A stretch of DNA of 13,829 nt from Candidatus Hodarchaeota archaeon. GTDB lineage: Archaea; Asgardarchaeota; Heimdallarchaeia; Hodarchaeales; YT1-039. A program made the position numbers and the translations under genes. The stretch is taken from the NCBI GenBank assembly GCA_016840025.1, contig JAEOTF010000376.1:1-13829 (forward strand), written 5' to 3'. The notes beneath the pieces are model-generated. The model was not told where the DNA came from and ran no database searches. It worked only from the letters and a program-made list of their open reading frames with translations. Positions 1 to 6,727 of the stretch are shown here, piece by piece. Positions within the stretch are counted from its first letter, which is position 1, and each line of letters begins with the position of its first letter.

Positions 1-303
1 AAGAGACCATTCAACGCTCTAAAAAGCGATTTAAAGGAAACCCGTGAACCGTTAACGGACGTTTTTGATGAAGAAAAGGAAGTAAAGATATACATTGAAC
101 TGCCTGGTGAAGAAAAAGATAATATACAACTTAATGTAACCAAAGGAGAGGTTGAAGTTAAGACAAAGAACTTTTTAAAAATAATAGACGTGCCGGCGAT
201 AATTGATATTGAAAATGCATCATCAAAATATAAGAACGGTGTCTTAGAGGTAACAATTCCAAAGAAAGAGATGTCTCCTGACCGGAAAATTAAGATTTCA
301 TAA
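1..303 (+). CDS. Hsp20/alpha-crystallin small heat-shock protein, 3' part
   Basis: The window opens inside this gene. Frame 1 reads 100 codons to a TAA at 301-303. The visible part is an alpha-crystallin domain: a charged strand ending in the LPG turn at about residues 34-36, further short alternating strands, and the family hallmark G-V-L-E-V-T-I-P-K-K at about residues 80-89 followed by a short polar tail. Small heat-shock proteins of this kind form oligomers in the cytoplasm and hold unfolding proteins in a refoldable state without ATP. The start and N-terminal arm lie upstream of the window. Only 11 bases separate its stop from the next plus-strand gene, so the TraB-like and zincin-like genes probably share its transcript. 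The family call is firm; its client range is unknown. Confidence 0.88.
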   Translation, partial: KRPFNALKSDLKETREPLTDVFDEEKEVKIYIELPGEEKDNIQLNVTKGEVEVKTKNFLKIIDVPAIIDIENASSKYKNGVLEVTIPKKEMSPDRKIKIS

Positions 304-314
304 AAGGGAAAAAA

Positions 315-1007
315 ATGATAGAGATCTATAATACCGACTATACCAAATATGTTGACATCATTGGTACCGCCCACTTTACAAGACGAAGCCTGAATGATGC
401 CTATACCGCAATTAAATCATCGAAACCTACAGATGTAGCTATCGAGCTCGATTGGAGACGATTCAGACTACTCAATACTGCATGTGTAACCTGTCCAAAA
501 CGCGGTAAATGTATGGGTATTTGTGAATTTATTGGAGCGACGGACGCCCTAGGAAATGTGAACGCCAACATATGGCTAATAGATATGACCGAAAATGAAA
601 TAAGACAAAGAATAAGAAGAACGACTCCTTTTGAGAGGTCTCGTATCGTTCTTCCAGGATATTATCATTCAACAGAAGATCCCATTCGGCTCTGGGAGAT
701 GGGCTACAAAGATTTGGTAATTAACAATTCTAAAAGAAAGATAGAGTATCTTCGAGAGATTTCCCCCGGGATCTGGGAGGTTCTGATTGATGAACGTAAC
801 GCTTTGATGGCTGCTAGACTAGCTTGGATCATGCAAAATAATTACAAAGAAACTAAGTCCAAAATAATGACGTTTGTTGGAGCTGCTCATGTTGAAGGAA
901 TAAAAAAGCTACTTAGTAATCCTATTTTAATAAAAGAAAATCTTAGAAGATCTAACTTGGCCTTTACGGAGCCTACACTAATCAGAAGAGTTGCCATTAC
1001 GAGTTAG
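315..1007 (+). CDS. TraB/PrgY-family protein with four-Cys insert
   Basis: A 230-residue soluble protein with the TraB/PrgY/GumN signature: GTAH at residues 17-20, an ELDWRR segment at 44-49, an ERN helix at 160-162, and a second GAAH at 189-192. The two GxxH motifs and the acidic residue resemble the metal-binding set of the Tiki/TraB clan, whose animal Tiki members are metalloproteases; archaeal members are uncharacterised. The transmembrane helices that many archaeal TraB proteins carry at the C terminus are absent, so this is a single-domain cytoplasmic form. Cysteines 57, 60, 66 and 70 (Cx2Cx5Cx3C), just after the first motif block, could bind zinc or an Fe-S cluster. The ATG follows a purine-rich AAAAGGGAAAAAA stretch 11 bases after the hsp20 stop. 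The family call is good; peptidase activity is inference. Confidence 0.8.
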   Translation: MIEIYNTDYTKYVDIIGTAHFTRRSLNDAYTAIKSSKPTDVAIELDWRRFRLLNTACVTCPKRGKCMGICEFIGATDALGNVNANIWLIDMTENEIRQRIRRTTPFERSRIVLPGYYHSTEDPIRLWEMGYKDLVINNSKRKIEYLREISPGIWEVLIDERNALMAARLAWIMQNNYKETKSKIMTFVGAAHVEGIKKLLSNPILIKENLRRSNLAFTEPTLIRRVAITS

Positions 1008-1011
1008 GAGG
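1006..1011 (+). promoter_or_regulatory. Ribosome binding site deciding a TTG start
   Basis: AGGAGG lies 8 bases before the TTG at 1020 and overlaps the TAG stop codon (1005-1007) of the TraB-like gene. This is the best Shine-Dalgarno match in the window. It supports the TTG as the true start and suggests that the two genes are translationally coupled. Confidence 0.7.
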
Positions 1012-1019
1012 GATTAGAA

Positions 1020-1634
1020 TTGACATTAATTAGAAAATGTACATCACGCATAAAGTTGTCTTCCATTGAAAAAACTAATATCTTATTATCATTAAAAGAT
1101 GATGAAGTGGAAAGTATCGTCAACAAAAAACCTGAGGTTTATCCAAGTGATTACTATCGTTCTAGAATTGATAAAGCTGAAGGGTTCAGTGAAATTTGGG
1201 ATATAGTCAGAGAAACTGTTAATGATTATACAGGCGAGCATAGAGGAGGCATGTTACTTTTCTTAGATGATTTACCTCTCCGACTTGGGGCGTATCATCC
1301 TTTAGGCACTAATAACATAGTTTTAAATCGAACTCTCGTCCACAAAGTCAAAACCACTACAAAGTCAAAAAAACTTTTGAATGCGTTTGTCTACAATTTG
1401 TTGGGTCACGAGTATTTACATGCTTTAGGACACATTTCAGAAGCTGAAGTTTGTCATTTAATCTATGAAATCTCAAAAGAGTGTTTTGGAGAGGAACATA
1501 CCGTTACAAGGTTGGCTAAGGACAGTCCATGGACTCTCCTGAGCGATATTCCGCTTAGCGGAAAAGAATCGCCCCGACAGGGCATAGAGATCGTAAAAGA
1601 CTTTGAAAAACAGAACCAAAAATATATAATTTAA
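1020..1634 (+). CDS. Zincin-like putative metalloprotease (HExxH)
   Basis: A 204-residue protein whose central feature is HEYLH at residues 130-134 followed by ALGH, with E141 and E143 nearby as possible third ligands. Upstream, GAYHPLGTNNIVLN at about 90-103 looks like the substrate-strand region that precedes the active-site helix in small zincins. The arrangement fits a minimal single-domain zincin. It is not a classical metzincin, because the third ligand is not at the HExxHxxGxxH spacing. There is no signal peptide or membrane helix, so it should act in the cytoplasm. The start is TTG, chosen because AGGAGG sits 8 bases upstream. It lies 12 bases after the TraB-like gene, which suggests joint expression with that protein and Hsp20. 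I do not recognise a named family, and zinc binding and proteolysis are inferred from the motif. Confidence 0.68.
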   Translation: MTLIRKCTSRIKLSSIEKTNILLSLKDDEVESIVNKKPEVYPSDYYRSRIDKAEGFSEIWDIVRETVNDYTGEHRGGMLLFLDDLPLRLGAYHPLGTNNIVLNRTLVHKVKTTTKSKKLLNAFVYNLLGHEYLHALGHISEAEVCHLIYEISKECFGEEHTVTRLAKDSPWTLLSDIPLSGKESPRQGIEIVKDFEKQNQKYII

Positions 1635-1654
1635 TTTAAGCATTTATTGAGTGC

Positions 1655-1800
1655 ATTATCGACGCAGGACCATATGGGTAGAGAAATCCGCGGGAAGAAC
1701 AAGCACGCCCCTTTGCTCCCAGGCGCGTTGCAAGAACCGCTACAATTGTTGAGTCATATACGCGTTTGCGGCATATCACTAAGGATCTTATGACTAATTT
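1655..1800 (+). ncRNA. Candidate structured RNA in GC-rich intergenic island
   Basis: Between the convergent zincin-like and helicase genes lies a non-coding stretch whose core (1681-1740) is about 62% G+C, against roughly 38% for the window. In AT-rich archaeal genomes such islands often mark structured RNAs. An AT-rich TATA-like run at 1620-1640 could promote plus-strand transcription. Several helices can be drawn: CGC-GGGA pairing with TCCC-ag-GCG around a GCACG/CGTTGC arm at about 1702-1731, and CCGC at 1737-1740 with GCGG at about 1769-1772. It is not a tRNA, and I see no box C/D motif. Strand, ends and reality are uncertain. It could also be a decayed gene or an extended 3' UTR. Confidence 0.25.
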
Positions 1801-1811
1801 CCGACCGTGTA

Positions 1812-3950
1812 CTAAAGAAGGTCAGTGACACTTCTTACTTTTATACAGAGAGTTTTCCCTTCATGGTAAAGATTACCTTTAGCCTTAAATCTCCTGTTCT
1901 TCTTTATTAGTTTAGGAGGACCTTCATATTCTTCTGGTAAAAGCCTAGCTCTCCACTTATTATTGATTATACATATAGCTCTTCCTGGCAGGATCTTTTC
2001 AATCTCTACCTCGTACAGATCATTATCCTCTTTTTGAGTTGCCATTCCTGCTACTGATGCGATGCGATCCAAACCCAATTTATAAACTTGGTCTGACTTT
2101 TCGAGGCTATTTATCGCGGTCTTGACGATACTTGAGGAATAGCCTTCTAAGACTAATTCTTCCACTAAATCCTCGATTAAACAGCCTCTTGCTCCTGCCT
2201 GCATCGCCTTCATCCACACGATCTTCGTAGCCCGATTAACCTGTTTAGTGAACTTGTTAATCTCAACTTCAACCACGGCTTTTTTAATTTTTTGGGACGA
2301 AATGTAGGATTTTTCCTTAGCTATCTCTGATTTTGGCATTGGTTTGGGAACTTGTTTCAATCCTCTTCTCGTAAGTGGTTTCAACTGTTTGTTAAGACTT
2401 TCAATAATAGACTTCATCTTTTCAACTCTTCGTTTGCTGGCATAGAGGTATGCAATATCATAGGTGTCCTTAGCTACCAGAATCACTGTTTTTCCTATGT
2501 TTTTTCTTCCGGTTCTTCCTTTTCGTTGAATGTAACGTATTTCGCTTGGAATAGGCTCGTAGAAGATAACGAGATCTACGGCTGGAATATCTAATCCTTC
2601 TTCCGCTATACTGGTAGCAACCAAAGTATTCAAATTACCTTCACTAAAGTCATGTAATATCCTAGCTTGCTCTTCTTGGCTGAGACCTGGGTCATTTTCC
2701 TTGCTAGCTTGCCCTACAAAACGTTTCACGTACACGCCGTTTAATTCCTTCAGCTCACTGACGAGGTGGGTTGCCGTGTCTCTGTACTGTGTAAATATTA
2801 GAATTCTTGAGGAGGAGTTGCTAAAAAAATGGCGTGTAACCTCTTCTTTAAGTATAAGAATTTTTGGGTGATTCAAGTCGCTGTATTTAGTAAGATAGTT
2901 TCTTATTAGATGATATTTTGGGTCGAGAATGATGTTTCTATAACTCTTCTTTTGGTGACTTTGCTTTTCCACCCTTTCAAGGAATCGACTTAAAGAATAG
3001 ATTCCCTGGGTTTCTAAGAGCTCTATAGCGTGAAAAGTTGTTAGTGACGCAGATTGAAGTACAATAGCGCCATAAATGGAGCCCTTCTCTATTTCCGAGG
3101 CTTTTTCTAAACTTTCCCTAAGGTTTTCTCCAGCCTCTAAGAGATCTTTACGAGTCACGTACCTCAAATACTTTTTAACTAAGCCTAGGGATTGTAGTCG
3201 TCTAAGCCTGTTCCAAAGAATATTTTTTAAGAGCTCTCCAATTTCATTGTATTCCTCAGAAAGGACTACTTGCTTCCATTCCACATCTACTCGATGGATG
3301 TACGGCATTACATCTGAGTTCTCCTCGATGCGGTACTCTAACTGCTCTATAAAGAGGTTTTCAGAAATTTGACTAATATTTTTTATTTTTGACCCTGGGC
3401 TAGCTGTTGTAGCCATAATGATTGGCCAATGAGCCTGTTCCACATACCTCTTAGCCACTAGTGTATAGGCGTAGTTCTTTCTTGCCCGATGGCACTCGTC
3501 AAATACTACTAAGCTAAAGTTTTCGAGAGAAATTCGTCCATTCTCTAAGTCATTCCTTACGACTTGAGGCGTAGCAAAAAAAATCTTGGCATCTCCTTCC
3601 CAAAGATACTTTCTGTAGCTGGGGGGCACCTTACCTGTAAGGACAACTATTTTTTCAGCTTTGATTTTCAGAAACTTGCTGAAAGAGTCTTTATGTTGAA
3701 GAACTAATGGCCTAGTGGGAGCCATAACAAGGATTTTCATGTTCCAGTGATTGTAAAGGAAGTGAGCAGCGGCTAAAACAGAGATTACGGTCTTGCCAAG
3801 AGCTGTGGGTAATATGACCATAGTATTTTTCTGACAAACTTTTTCAGCGATAGTTTGCTGGTACATTCTAGCTTCTACGGTTTCAGGCCAAATCAAAGGA
3901 TGTTCGATAAATTTTTTTGAGAATCTAGAAATCCTTGTATCGTTATTCAT
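1812..3950 (-). CDS. hef: Hef/FANCM-type SF2 DNA helicase lacking the XPF nuclease domain
   Basis: A 712-residue superfamily-2 helicase. RecA domain 1 has the RxYQ contact at 28-31, Walker A PTALGKT at 48-54 (the family usually has PTGLGKT), APTRPL at 77-82, the DECH box at 151-154 and TASPG at 182-186. A helical insert of the Hef/MPH1/FANCM type spans about 225-380. RecA domain 2 has FTQYRDT at 386-392, TSIAEEGLDIP at 446-456 and QRKGRTGR at 475-482. Euryarchaeal Hef enzymes end in an XPF-like nuclease and tandem HhH. Here the last 180 residues show no ERK nuclease motif; instead there is a likely winged helix at about 575-632 and a short beta-rich, OB-like tail at about 645-708. The enzyme probably remodels stalled forks or branched DNA. 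It diverges from radA across a 312-base region. The helicase family is clear, but calling it Hef rather than a relative is slightly less certain. Confidence 0.88.
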   Translation of the reverse strand: MNNDTRISRFSKKFIEHPLIWPETVEARMYQQTIAEKVCQKNTMVILPTALGKTVISVLAAAHFLYNHWNMKILVMAPTRPLVLQHKDSFSKFLKIKAEKIVVLTGKVPPSYRKYLWEGDAKIFFATPQVVRNDLENGRISLENFSLVVFDECHRARKNYAYTLVAKRYVEQAHWPIIMATTASPGSKIKNISQISENLFIEQLEYRIEENSDVMPYIHRVDVEWKQVVLSEEYNEIGELLKNILWNRLRRLQSLGLVKKYLRYVTRKDLLEAGENLRESLEKASEIEKGSIYGAIVLQSASLTTFHAIELLETQGIYSLSRFLERVEKQSHQKKSYRNIILDPKYHLIRNYLTKYSDLNHPKILILKEEVTRHFFSNSSSRILIFTQYRDTATHLVSELKELNGVYVKRFVGQASKENDPGLSQEEQARILHDFSEGNLNTLVATSIAEEGLDIPAVDLVIFYEPIPSEIRYIQRKGRTGRKNIGKTVILVAKDTYDIAYLYASKRRVEKMKSIIESLNKQLKPLTRRGLKQVPKPMPKSEIAKEKSYISSQKIKKAVVEVEINKFTKQVNRATKIVWMKAMQAGARGCLIEDLVEELVLEGYSSSIVKTAINSLEKSDQVYKLGLDRIASVAGMATQKEDNDLYEVEIEKILPGRAICIINNKWRARLLPEEYEGPPKLIKKNRRFKAKGNLYHEGKTLCIKVRSVTDLL

Positions 3951-4262
3951 TTTGTTTCACTTCCCATCTCATAAGGATTTCACCAGGCCTAAAATTTTGT
4001 ATCTCAGTAAGTATAATCCGTTATAATTCGCTACACCCTTCTTAAGTCATTTTACATAAAGTCTTTGCATTATTGTTTCTAGTCTAGTTTGAAATAAACC
4101 TTAATATACTTGAGCTTTTCGATTTTTTATAAACCCTTTAATTAAGTATTTTTTTTAAAAATAAAAAAATTATTTTCACTAATCTCTCTCCACTTCAGAA
4201 TCATGCTTTAGACCGCAAAAGCTTAATCAATAGATAGTATATCTGCGAAATGTGAAAATAAA
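3951..4262. promoter_or_regulatory. Divergent helicase/radA promoter region
   Basis: This 312-base non-coding region separates the minus-strand helicase from plus-strand radA and must hold both promoters. It is strongly AT-rich, with a nearly pure A/T tract at about 4122-4178 that may bend DNA or melt easily. For radA, GTATATCT at 4237-4244 lies about 25 bases before the GTG and would give a leaderless message. It sits in a small inverted repeat, AGATA-gta-TATCT (4232-4244). A second TATA-like box is at about 4222-4229. For the helicase, TATA-like elements read on the minus strand lie near 3990 and 4019-4027. No RNA gene or coding frame is convincing here. The individual box assignments are tentative. 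Confidence 0.45.
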
Positions 4263-5213
4263 GTGACGAATGATAATCTAGAACTCCTTGATGGTGTTGG
4301 ACCAGTCATGGCAAGCAAACTTCGTTCTTCCGGAATAACCACTGTAGAAGCAATTGTCGTTACTCCTCCTAGAGAAATGGCTGAAAAAACGGGAATTGGT
4401 TTCAACATGGTCATTAACATTGTTGCGGCAGCTCGAAAATTGCTCAGGATAGACTTTATCACGGCTAAGGAACTGTGGGAAAAGAGAAAAAAGATGGTAA
4501 AATGTTCTATAGGTTCCAAGGCACTAAACGAACTTTTAGGGGGTGGAATCGAAACTCAGGTCATAACCGAGTTAATTGGAGAGTACGGTGTAGGCAAAAC
4601 TCAGATCTGCTTTATGTTATGCATTATGGCTCAGCTTCCTTTAGAAAATGGAGGATTAAACGGGAATGTGGCGTTTATAGATACTGAAGGAACTTTTATG
4701 CCAGAACGTATATTTGAAATTGCAAATACGTTAGATCTTGATCCTAAAAAAACATTAAGGAACGTTTTTCTCGCTAGAGTTTACAACAGTGATCATCAAA
4801 TTTTTCTGATAGACCAGCTATTCAAGTTTTGTCCGGAGAATAACATAAAACTCGTTGTTGTTGACTCTATGATCGGTCATTTCAGAGGGGAATATATCGG
4901 TAGAGAAAAGCTTTCTGAACGTCAACAAAAACTCAACAGCTGCCTCCACAAGCTGTTAAGACTAGCAGAGGCCTATAATCTGTCTATAATACTTACAAAT
5001 CAAGTTCAGGCAAACCCCGCCCAATTTTTCGGAAACCCCAACAAGCCTACCGGCGGACATGTCATGGCTCACGCCTGTACCCACCGCGTCTATCTTAGAA
5101 AGGGAAGCCAGAAAACAAGAATTGCGAAGGTTATTGACTCACCACATCTGCCTGAAAATAGTGCACGATTCATAATCACAGAAAAGGGCATTGAAGACGT
5201 TCAAGCAGAGTAA
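4263..5213 (+). CDS. radA: DNA repair and recombination protein RadA
   Basis: The archaeal RecA/Rad51 recombinase, 316 residues, which forms ATP-dependent filaments on single-stranded DNA and drives strand exchange in double-strand-break and fork repair. Residues 1-60 form the N-terminal helix-hairpin-helix domain (DGVGPVMASKL at 10-20). The linker carries the FxxA polymerisation motif (F65-I-T-A68). The core has Walker A GEYGVGKT at 106-113 (usually GEFGSGKT), catalytic E142 in DTEGTF, Walker B LVVVDS at 197-202, the L1 region EYIGRE at 210-215 and L2 with GGHVMAH at 264-270. The Phe-Phe-Gly-Asn-Pro segment at 255-259 is diagnostic for RadA. Length matches the family. GTG is the only reasonable start: the upstream frame closes at 4224 and offers no better codon. 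There is no Shine-Dalgarno, consistent with leaderless translation. It is divergent from the Hef-like helicase. Confidence 0.97.
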   Translation: MTNDNLELLDGVGPVMASKLRSSGITTVEAIVVTPPREMAEKTGIGFNMVINIVAAARKLLRIDFITAKELWEKRKKMVKCSIGSKALNELLGGGIETQVITELIGEYGVGKTQICFMLCIMAQLPLENGGLNGNVAFIDTEGTFMPERIFEIANTLDLDPKKTLRNVFLARVYNSDHQIFLIDQLFKFCPENNIKLVVVDSMIGHFRGEYIGREKLSERQQKLNSCLHKLLRLAEAYNLSIILTNQVQANPAQFFGNPNKPTGGHVMAHACTHRVYLRKGSQKTRIAKVIDSPHLPENSARFIITEKGIEDVQAE

Positions 5214-5248
5214 GCTATGAGAAAAACATAAAGACTTAAAAAAGTAAA

Positions 5249-5256
5249 CTTTAAAG
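5249..5256 (+). promoter_or_regulatory. TATA-like box of the eL33 gene
   Basis: CTTTAAAG is centred about 30 bases before the eL33 ATG. It predicts a transcript starting only a few bases ahead of the start codon, which would leave little or none of the nearby GATGGGG (a possible ribosome site at about 5271-5277) in the message. The box was assigned by spacing and composition only. Confidence 0.35.
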
Positions 5257-5282
5257 CCTAATGCGCAAATGATGGGGTAAAT

Positions 5283-5549
5283 ATGTCGAATCTTAATGCC
5301 ATTATCGTGAGCTATCGAAAGGGTCTTAAAACCCAAAAATCCAAAGAATGCCTCCTTCGTTTTCTTGGTGTCAAATCAATCAGTGAAGCTGGACGGCTAA
5401 TAGGTCGGAAGGTGGCGTGGCCAGTTGGAGAGCGAAAATGTCGAGGGGTAATTGTGGCGTTGCACGGAAAAAAGGGTCTTGTACGAGCTCGTTTCCGGAA
5501 GGGTGTGCCCGGCGAAGCACTAGGGAGTCTAGTGGAGATTATTGGATGA
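5283..5549 (+). CDS. rpl35ae: Large-subunit ribosomal protein eL33 (L35Ae)
   Basis: An 88-residue basic protein of the eL33/L35Ae family, a component of the large ribosomal subunit found in eukaryotes and some archaea but not bacteria. Matching features are the N-terminal strand IIVSYRKG at 7-14, GRKVAW at 41-46, the arginine/glycine turn CRGVIVALHGKKG at about 53-65, RARF at 68-71 and the C-terminal PGEALG near 76-81. Length is normal for archaeal members. The ATG is preceded by GATGGGG and by a TATA-like box. It lies 69 bases after radA with its own apparent promoter, and converges on the phosphofructokinase gene. Its presence argues for an archaeal source and is patchy among archaeal lineages. 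Confidence 0.92.
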   Translation: MSNLNAIIVSYRKGLKTQKSKECLLRFLGVKSISEAGRLIGRKVAWPVGERKCRGVIVALHGKKGLVRARFRKGVPGEALGSLVEIIG

Positions 5550-5610
5550 AATACGTTTAGGTAAGCTAAAGGCCAAACTTGTGTATTGGTTAAATAATGA
5601 TATAGTTCTT

Positions 5611-6573
5611 CTATTTAGACAGAATTTGGGCAAGCTTGTACAACTTTAAATCTATCTTCTTTTTTTCCTTCCAAGCGTAATCAAGATCAATCGAGACTAT
5701 CCTTCCATCTTTTTTTCCTATCATTTTCTTCTCAACGCCTTCTGTTATTAGCTTTACGGCGTAATGTCCAAACTGACATGCGAGAGCTCTACTTTTTGCG
5801 GTTGGTGAACCACCTCTTTGTATATGACCCAAAACGGTTAAACGCAATTCATATCCCGTGTTCTTTGCGATATACTTTACAATAGTACGGGAGTTTCCTG
5901 CTCCCTCAGCTATCACAATTATCTCCGAGGTTTTCCCCTCAATTCTAGCACATTTTAGGCGTTCACAGATCTCATCTAGGTTAAACTCCACCTCTGGAAT
6001 TAGGATTTCTTCAGCCCCTCCAGTAATTCCTACCTCAAGCGCAAGGAAACCCCTTTTTCTTCCCATAACCTCGACCACAAAAATCCTTTCGTGGGATGTT
6101 GCAGTATCGCGTATCTTATCTATCGACCGAAGGGCGGTATTAACGGCGGTGTCGAAACCTATCGTTGTATCTGTTCCTGCAACATCGTTGTCGATTGTAG
6201 CAGGAATCCCTATAATTGGTAGATTACAGACTTTGTGGAGTTTACTTGCACCTCTGAAGGTTCCGTCACCACCAATTGTTATAAGTCCGTCAATTTTATA
6301 CTTCTTTAAAATGTTTCCTGCTTTTCTTAAACCCTGAGGGGTCTTCATCTCTTCACAACGATGGGTCTTTAGTATTGTTCCCCCCAGATTAATAATTCCA
6401 CTCACAGATCGAGGTCCCATCCTCCGAATCTGCCCATCTATTAGACCTGCGTAACCTCTCTCGAAACCGATAACTTCAAGATCTTCATAAATAGCAGAGC
6501 GAACAACTGAACGTATTGTTGCATTCATCCCAGGAGCATTGCCCCCAGCAGTTACAACACCAATTCTGCGCAT
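5611..6573 (-). CDS. pfkA: 6-phosphofructokinase, PfkA family, probably ATP-dependent
   Basis: Phosphorylates fructose 6-phosphate to fructose 1,6-bisphosphate, the committing step of glycolysis. The 320 residues align along the whole length of bacterial PfkA: GGNAPGMN at 10-17 (usually GGDAPGMN), GGDGT at 101-105, catalytic TIDND at 126-130, MGR at 170-172, substrate-binding E223, R244, H250 and R253 in GHIQRGG. Gly at position 104 and Ala125 ahead of TIDND match ATP enzymes; PPi enzymes usually carry Asp and Lys there. R21, R25, R155, E188 and K214, equivalent to E. coli allosteric-site residues, are retained, so ADP/PEP control is possible. Many archaea use ADP-dependent or PfkB-type enzymes for this step, so a PfkA-type enzyme is notable. 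The ATG has AGGA 5 bases upstream. It is divergent from the oxidoreductase gene at 6728. Confidence 0.93.
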   Translation of the reverse strand: MRRIGVVTAGGNAPGMNATIRSVVRSAIYEDLEVIGFERGYAGLIDGQIRRMGPRSVSGIINLGGTILKTHRCEEMKTPQGLRKAGNILKKYKIDGLITIGGDGTFRGASKLHKVCNLPIIGIPATIDNDVAGTDTTIGFDTAVNTALRSIDKIRDTATSHERIFVVEVMGRKRGFLALEVGITGGAEEILIPEVEFNLDEICERLKCARIEGKTSEIIVIAEGAGNSRTIVKYIAKNTGYELRLTVLGHIQRGGSPTAKSRALACQFGHYAVKLITEGVEKKMIGKKDGRIVSIDLDYAWKEKKKIDLKLYKLAQILSK

Positions 6574-6696
6574 AATATCCTACCTCTAGCGAAGCAAAAT
6601 TAAATTGTATGTTTCGGTTATTTAGTATTAGTCTTTGGTTTATTTGAAAGATACTCAGCCATTGTTCTATTCAAGTATTGCGAAGTTTTCAGAGAC

Positions 6697-6705
6697 CTTT
6701 TAAAT
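6697..6705 (+). promoter_or_regulatory. TATA-like box giving a leaderless oxidoreductase mRNA
   Basis: CTTTTAAAT is centred about 27 bases upstream of the ATG at 6728. At archaeal spacing this puts the transcription start on or within a few bases of the start codon. There is no Shine-Dalgarno sequence, which agrees with leaderless translation. Confidence 0.45.
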
Positions 6706-6727
6706 GAGAATCAATCATTGAAGATCC

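Noticed and set aside
4122..4178. Almost pure A/T tract between helicase and radA, considered as a replication origin
   Set aside because: No repeated origin-recognition-box-like elements are visible and no cdc6/orc gene is nearby, so it is reported only as part of the promoter region.
5858..6337. Long open frame (159 codons) on the plus strand
   Set aside because: It lies wholly antisense to the phosphofructokinase gene, whose motifs are intact, and its product has no recognisable domain. It is a codon-usage shadow.
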